Source: Acidobacteriaceae bacterium (GTDB lineage: Bacteria; Acidobacteriota; Terriglobia; Terriglobales; Acidobacteriaceae). From it: a stretch of DNA of 7,640 nucleotides. Positions within the stretch are counted from its first letter, which is position 1. Each line of letters begins with the position of its first letter. Position numbers and translations under genes: made by a program. This document shows, one piece after another, positions 6,019-7,640 of the stretch. The notes under the pieces are model-generated. The model saw only the letters and a program-made list of their open reading frames with translations. It was not told the DNA's origin and searched no databases. The stretch lies in contig JASHYS010000146.1 of the NCBI GenBank assembly GCA_030042915.1, positions 1 through 7,640 on the forward strand, written 5' to 3'.

Positions 6019-6654
6019 CTATGGGATTTCTACCAGTTCCATCTGGCCGTCGCGCCGCCGGTGCAGGACAAACATGTCTCCCGTTGCCGTGCGGAAGATG
6101 AGCAGATCGCGGTCGCGAAACTCAGCGTCCTTGACTGCCTCTTCGATGGTCATCGGTCCCAAGGCGATGGCTTCGCCATTCTTGAGAATGTGCGGTTCCA
6201 CCACCGCGGCGTGCGCGGGAAATGAGTGCACGGCGATGGACGCGCGTGCTCGCACCCCCAGCTGCGTGTTGTCAGTTTCTCCCGGCTCGGCTTCCGGCTC
6301 CGGTGCACGTGCCTTGGGGCGCGCCACCGGCGGAGCGGTGAGGACTTTTTCCACCTTGGGCAGGCGCTTGCTCACCAGGCGCCTGTCGCGGTAACGGTGA
6401 GCCTGGTGCTCCGCATGGGCCACGGCTTCGCGCAGTGCGGCCACCGGCGTGTCGGCCTTGCCCGTGGCAGCGAATTTCTGCATCCGCGCCTGCACCATCA
6501 ATTCAACGGTGTGCAGATGTCTCTGCGTGCTGAAAGTGATGCTGGCGCGTGCGTTTCGGCCCAGCACGCGGCCGATGCGCTCCATTCCTTCCTCGGCCTG
6601 CGCACGCAAAGCCCGGGAGATCTTACCTTTCCTGGCGGTCAATGCTACGTGCAT
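6019..6654 (-). CDS. hpf: Long-form ribosome hibernation promoting factor (HPF/RaiA family)
   Basis: The product has 211 residues, at the upper end for long HPF (about 180-200). Residues 1-105 form the S30AE domain (beta-alpha-beta-beta-beta-alpha), with the closing helix and basic run HRYRDRRLVSKRLPK (86-100) typical of contact with 16S rRNA near the decoding site. A Pro/Ala/Glu-rich linker (about 106-150) joins the C-terminal dimerisation domain (about 152-210), recognised by LGPMTIEEAVKDAEFRDRD, LIFR and DMFVLHRRRDGQMELVE. Long HPF alone dimerises 70S ribosomes into 100S particles, which silences translation in stationary phase or starvation. The ATG at 6654 has GGAGG (6660-6664) five bases upstream, a strong Shine-Dalgarno that fixes the start. 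The gene is 110 bases downstream of fabH and on the same strand, with its own -10-like box in the gap. Confidence 0.95.
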   Translation of the reverse strand: MHVALTARKGKISRALRAQAEEGMERIGRVLGRNARASITFSTQRHLHTVELMVQARMQKFAATGKADTPVAALREAVAHAEHQAHRYRDRRLVSKRLPKVEKVLTAPPVARPKARAPEPEAEPGETDNTQLGVRARASIAVHSFPAHAAVVEPHILKNGEAIALGPMTIEEAVKDAEFRDRDLLIFRTATGDMFVLHRRRDGQMELVEIP

Positions 6655-6659
6655 GGCGA

Positions 6660-6664
6660 CCTCC
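6660..6664 (-). promoter_or_regulatory. Strong Shine-Dalgarno of hpf
   Basis: GGAGG is placed five bases before ATG 6654. It is the strongest ribosome binding site in the window and suggests high HPF output once the gene is transcribed. Confidence 0.75.
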
Positions 6665-6709
6665 GCGTTGTCTGCTTCACCGGGGCCGGAACCTCCCGCG
6701 GTGGAGCAC

Positions 6710-6715
6710 AGTATA
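6710..6715 (-). promoter_or_regulatory. Candidate -10 box for hpf
   Basis: TATACT on the minus strand matches TATAAT at five of six bases and lies about 55 bases before the hpf start codon. The -35 region is poor; TGGCAG 18 bases upstream is the nearest candidate. It would give hpf its own transcript, independent of fabH, with a leader of about 50 bases. Confidence 0.35.
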
Positions 6716-6746
6716 AGACGGATGAGCCGCTTGCTGCCAGCTTTTC

Positions 6747-6762
6747 GCTGTTAGTTGTTAGC
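6747..6762 (-). repeat. Short tandem heptamer after the fabH stop
   Basis: The minus strand reads GCTAACAACTAACAGC, essentially two copies of CTAACA(A/G) in a row. It begins a few bases after the fabH stop codon. No clear terminator hairpin with a T-run is visible in the fabH-hpf gap. The repeat has no function I can assign. Confidence 0.3.
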
Positions 6763-6764
6763 TT

Positions 6765-7640
6765 TCAGATTTCCCAACGCAGCAAGATCGTTCCCACCGT
6801 GAAGCCCGCACCCACAGCCGCCAGCAGCACTAGGTCGCCTTTTTTCAGCTTGCCTTCTTTGATGGCCGTTCCCATGGCCAGAGGAATGGTGCCCGACGAG
6901 GTGTTCCCGTACTTGTCGATATCGACGATGACTCGCTCCGATGGCATACCCAGCCGTTCCGCGGTCGACTGGATGATGCGGAGGTTGGCCTGGTGAGGAA
7001 TGAAGCAGCCCAGCTCCTTGCCGCTGATGCCATTGCGCTCCAGCAGCGCGGCGGTGAGTTCGGCCATTTTGCGCACCGCGAATTTGTACACCGCGGGCCC
7101 GTCCTGGTGGATGTAATGCATCTTCTTGTCGACGGTTTCGTGAGTGGCCGGGTTCAAGCTGCCGCCGCCGGGCATGTTCAGGCTCACGCCGCCCGAGCCA
7201 TCGATTTCGTTGAGCGCGTCGATGAAGCCGATCTCGCCCTCGGCTGCCGGCTCAACCAGCACCGCGCCGCCGCCGTCACCAAACAGCACGCAGGTAGCGC
7301 GATCGGTATAGTCGGTCATGCGCGTGTTGGCGTCGGCGCCGCAAACCAGGACGCGGGAGTGCATGCCGCTTTCCACCATCGCTACGCCCGCCTGCAGTGC
7401 GTAGGTGAATCCCGAGCAGCCGGCGGAAACATCGAAACCCCATACATGGTGCGCGCCGATTTTGTTCTGCACCAGCGAAGCCGTGTTGGGATACATCATG
7501 TCGGGCGTGACCGTGCCCACGATGATGGCTTCCAGATCCTCCGGCCCGATGCCGCGCGCGGCCAGGCACCTCTTCGCCGCCTCCACGCACATGTCGCTCA
7601 CGCCCAGCCCCTTGGCCAACACGTGACGCTCGCGGATTCC
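6765..7640 (-). CDS. fabH: Beta-ketoacyl-ACP synthase III (FabH), N-terminus cut by window edge
   Basis: The frame is open from the right edge to the stop at 6765, giving 291 residues; the first visible residues, GIRERHV, match the usual early FabH motif, so about 35-40 N-terminal residues are missing. GTG 7622 is internal and should not be taken as the start. FabH condenses acetyl-CoA (or a branched acyl-CoA) with malonyl-ACP to start type II fatty acid synthesis in the cytoplasm. All three catalytic residues are visible: Cys in DVSAGCSGF (codon 7416-7418), His in FIPHQANLRI (6993-6995) and Asn in KYGNTSSGT (6903-6905). The His-to-Asn distance of 30 residues equals that in E. coli FabH. The Cys-to-His distance is about nine residues longer, probably because of the loop around GGGSLNPATHETVDKKMHY. 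This is a functional enzyme by all visible signs. Primer specificity cannot be read from this sequence alone. Confidence 0.96.
   Translation of the reverse strand, partial: GIRERHVLAKGLGVSDMCVEAAKRCLAARGIGPEDLEAIIVGTVTPDMMYPNTASLVQNKIGAHHVWGFDVSAGCSGFTYALQAGVAMVESGMHSRVLVCGADANTRMTDYTDRATCVLFGDGGGAVLVEPAAEGEIGFIDALNEIDGSGGVSLNMPGGGSLNPATHETVDKKMHYIHQDGPAVYKFAVRKMAELTAALLERNGISGKELGCFIPHQANLRIIQSTAERLGMPSERVIVDIDKYGNTSSGTIPLAMGTAIKEGKLKKGDLVLLAAVGAGFTVGTILLRWEI

Noticed and set aside
6697..6740. Sigma-54 promoter upstream of hpf
   Set aside because: TGGCAG is present on the minus strand, but the matching GC element at the required spacing is missing.
6226..6996. Plus-strand frame of 256 codons spanning hpf and fabH
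   Set aside because: It crosses two well-supported minus-strand genes and their intergenic gap and matches nothing recognisable.
7617..7622. GTG 7622 as the start of fabH
   Set aside because: The frame continues upstream as GIRERH, a conserved FabH segment, so the GTG is an internal Val codon and the real start is outside the window.

Overview
The window is GC-rich, densely coding bacterial chromosome, read mostly from the minus strand. It carries housekeeping genes and no mobile element, CRISPR array, rRNA or tRNA that I can see. The gene set (long-form HPF next to RapZ, FabH, a PAS-GGDEF-EAL protein, an L-fucose-isomerase-like protein) and the style of the proteins fit an Acidobacteriota (Terriglobia-like) genome. 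That placement is an inference from family resemblance and gene order, not a proven assignment.

Layout from left to right. (1) 1-1567, minus: a sugar-isomerase-like gene that runs off the left edge. (2) 1568-1706: a short divergent control region with back-to-back -10-like boxes and a LacI-type operator-like palindrome. (3) 1707-2675, plus: a membrane-anchored alpha/beta-hydrolase-fold protein whose catalytic triad appears to be lost. (4) 2676-2695: a very short convergent junction with a small hairpin. (5) 2696-3622, minus: rapZ, with a promoter placed so that its mRNA could be leaderless. (6) 3683-5734 (or 5938), minus: a PAS-PAS-GGDEF-EAL protein with an intact cyclase site and inhibitory site but a degenerate EAL domain. 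(7) 5735-6018: a leader rich in competing inverted repeats. (8) 6019-6654, minus: long-form hpf with a strong Shine-Dalgarno. (9) 6765-7640, minus: fabH, cut by the right edge.

How the genes relate: fabH, hpf, the c-di-GMP gene and rapZ all read leftward, though promoter-like signals separate at least hpf and rapZ. HPF (ribosome dimerisation in stationary phase) and RapZ (nucleotide-binding regulator, linked to amino-sugar and cell-envelope metabolism in enterobacteria) are classic neighbours near rpoN in many bacteria. Here a c-di-GMP signalling gene lies between them. The points most worth a second look are the triad-less hydrolase, the EAL domain that keeps most ligands but has Gln in place of the general-base Glu, the mutually exclusive stems upstream of the c-di-GMP gene, and the RapZ P-loop that reads GKA-S instead of GKS.
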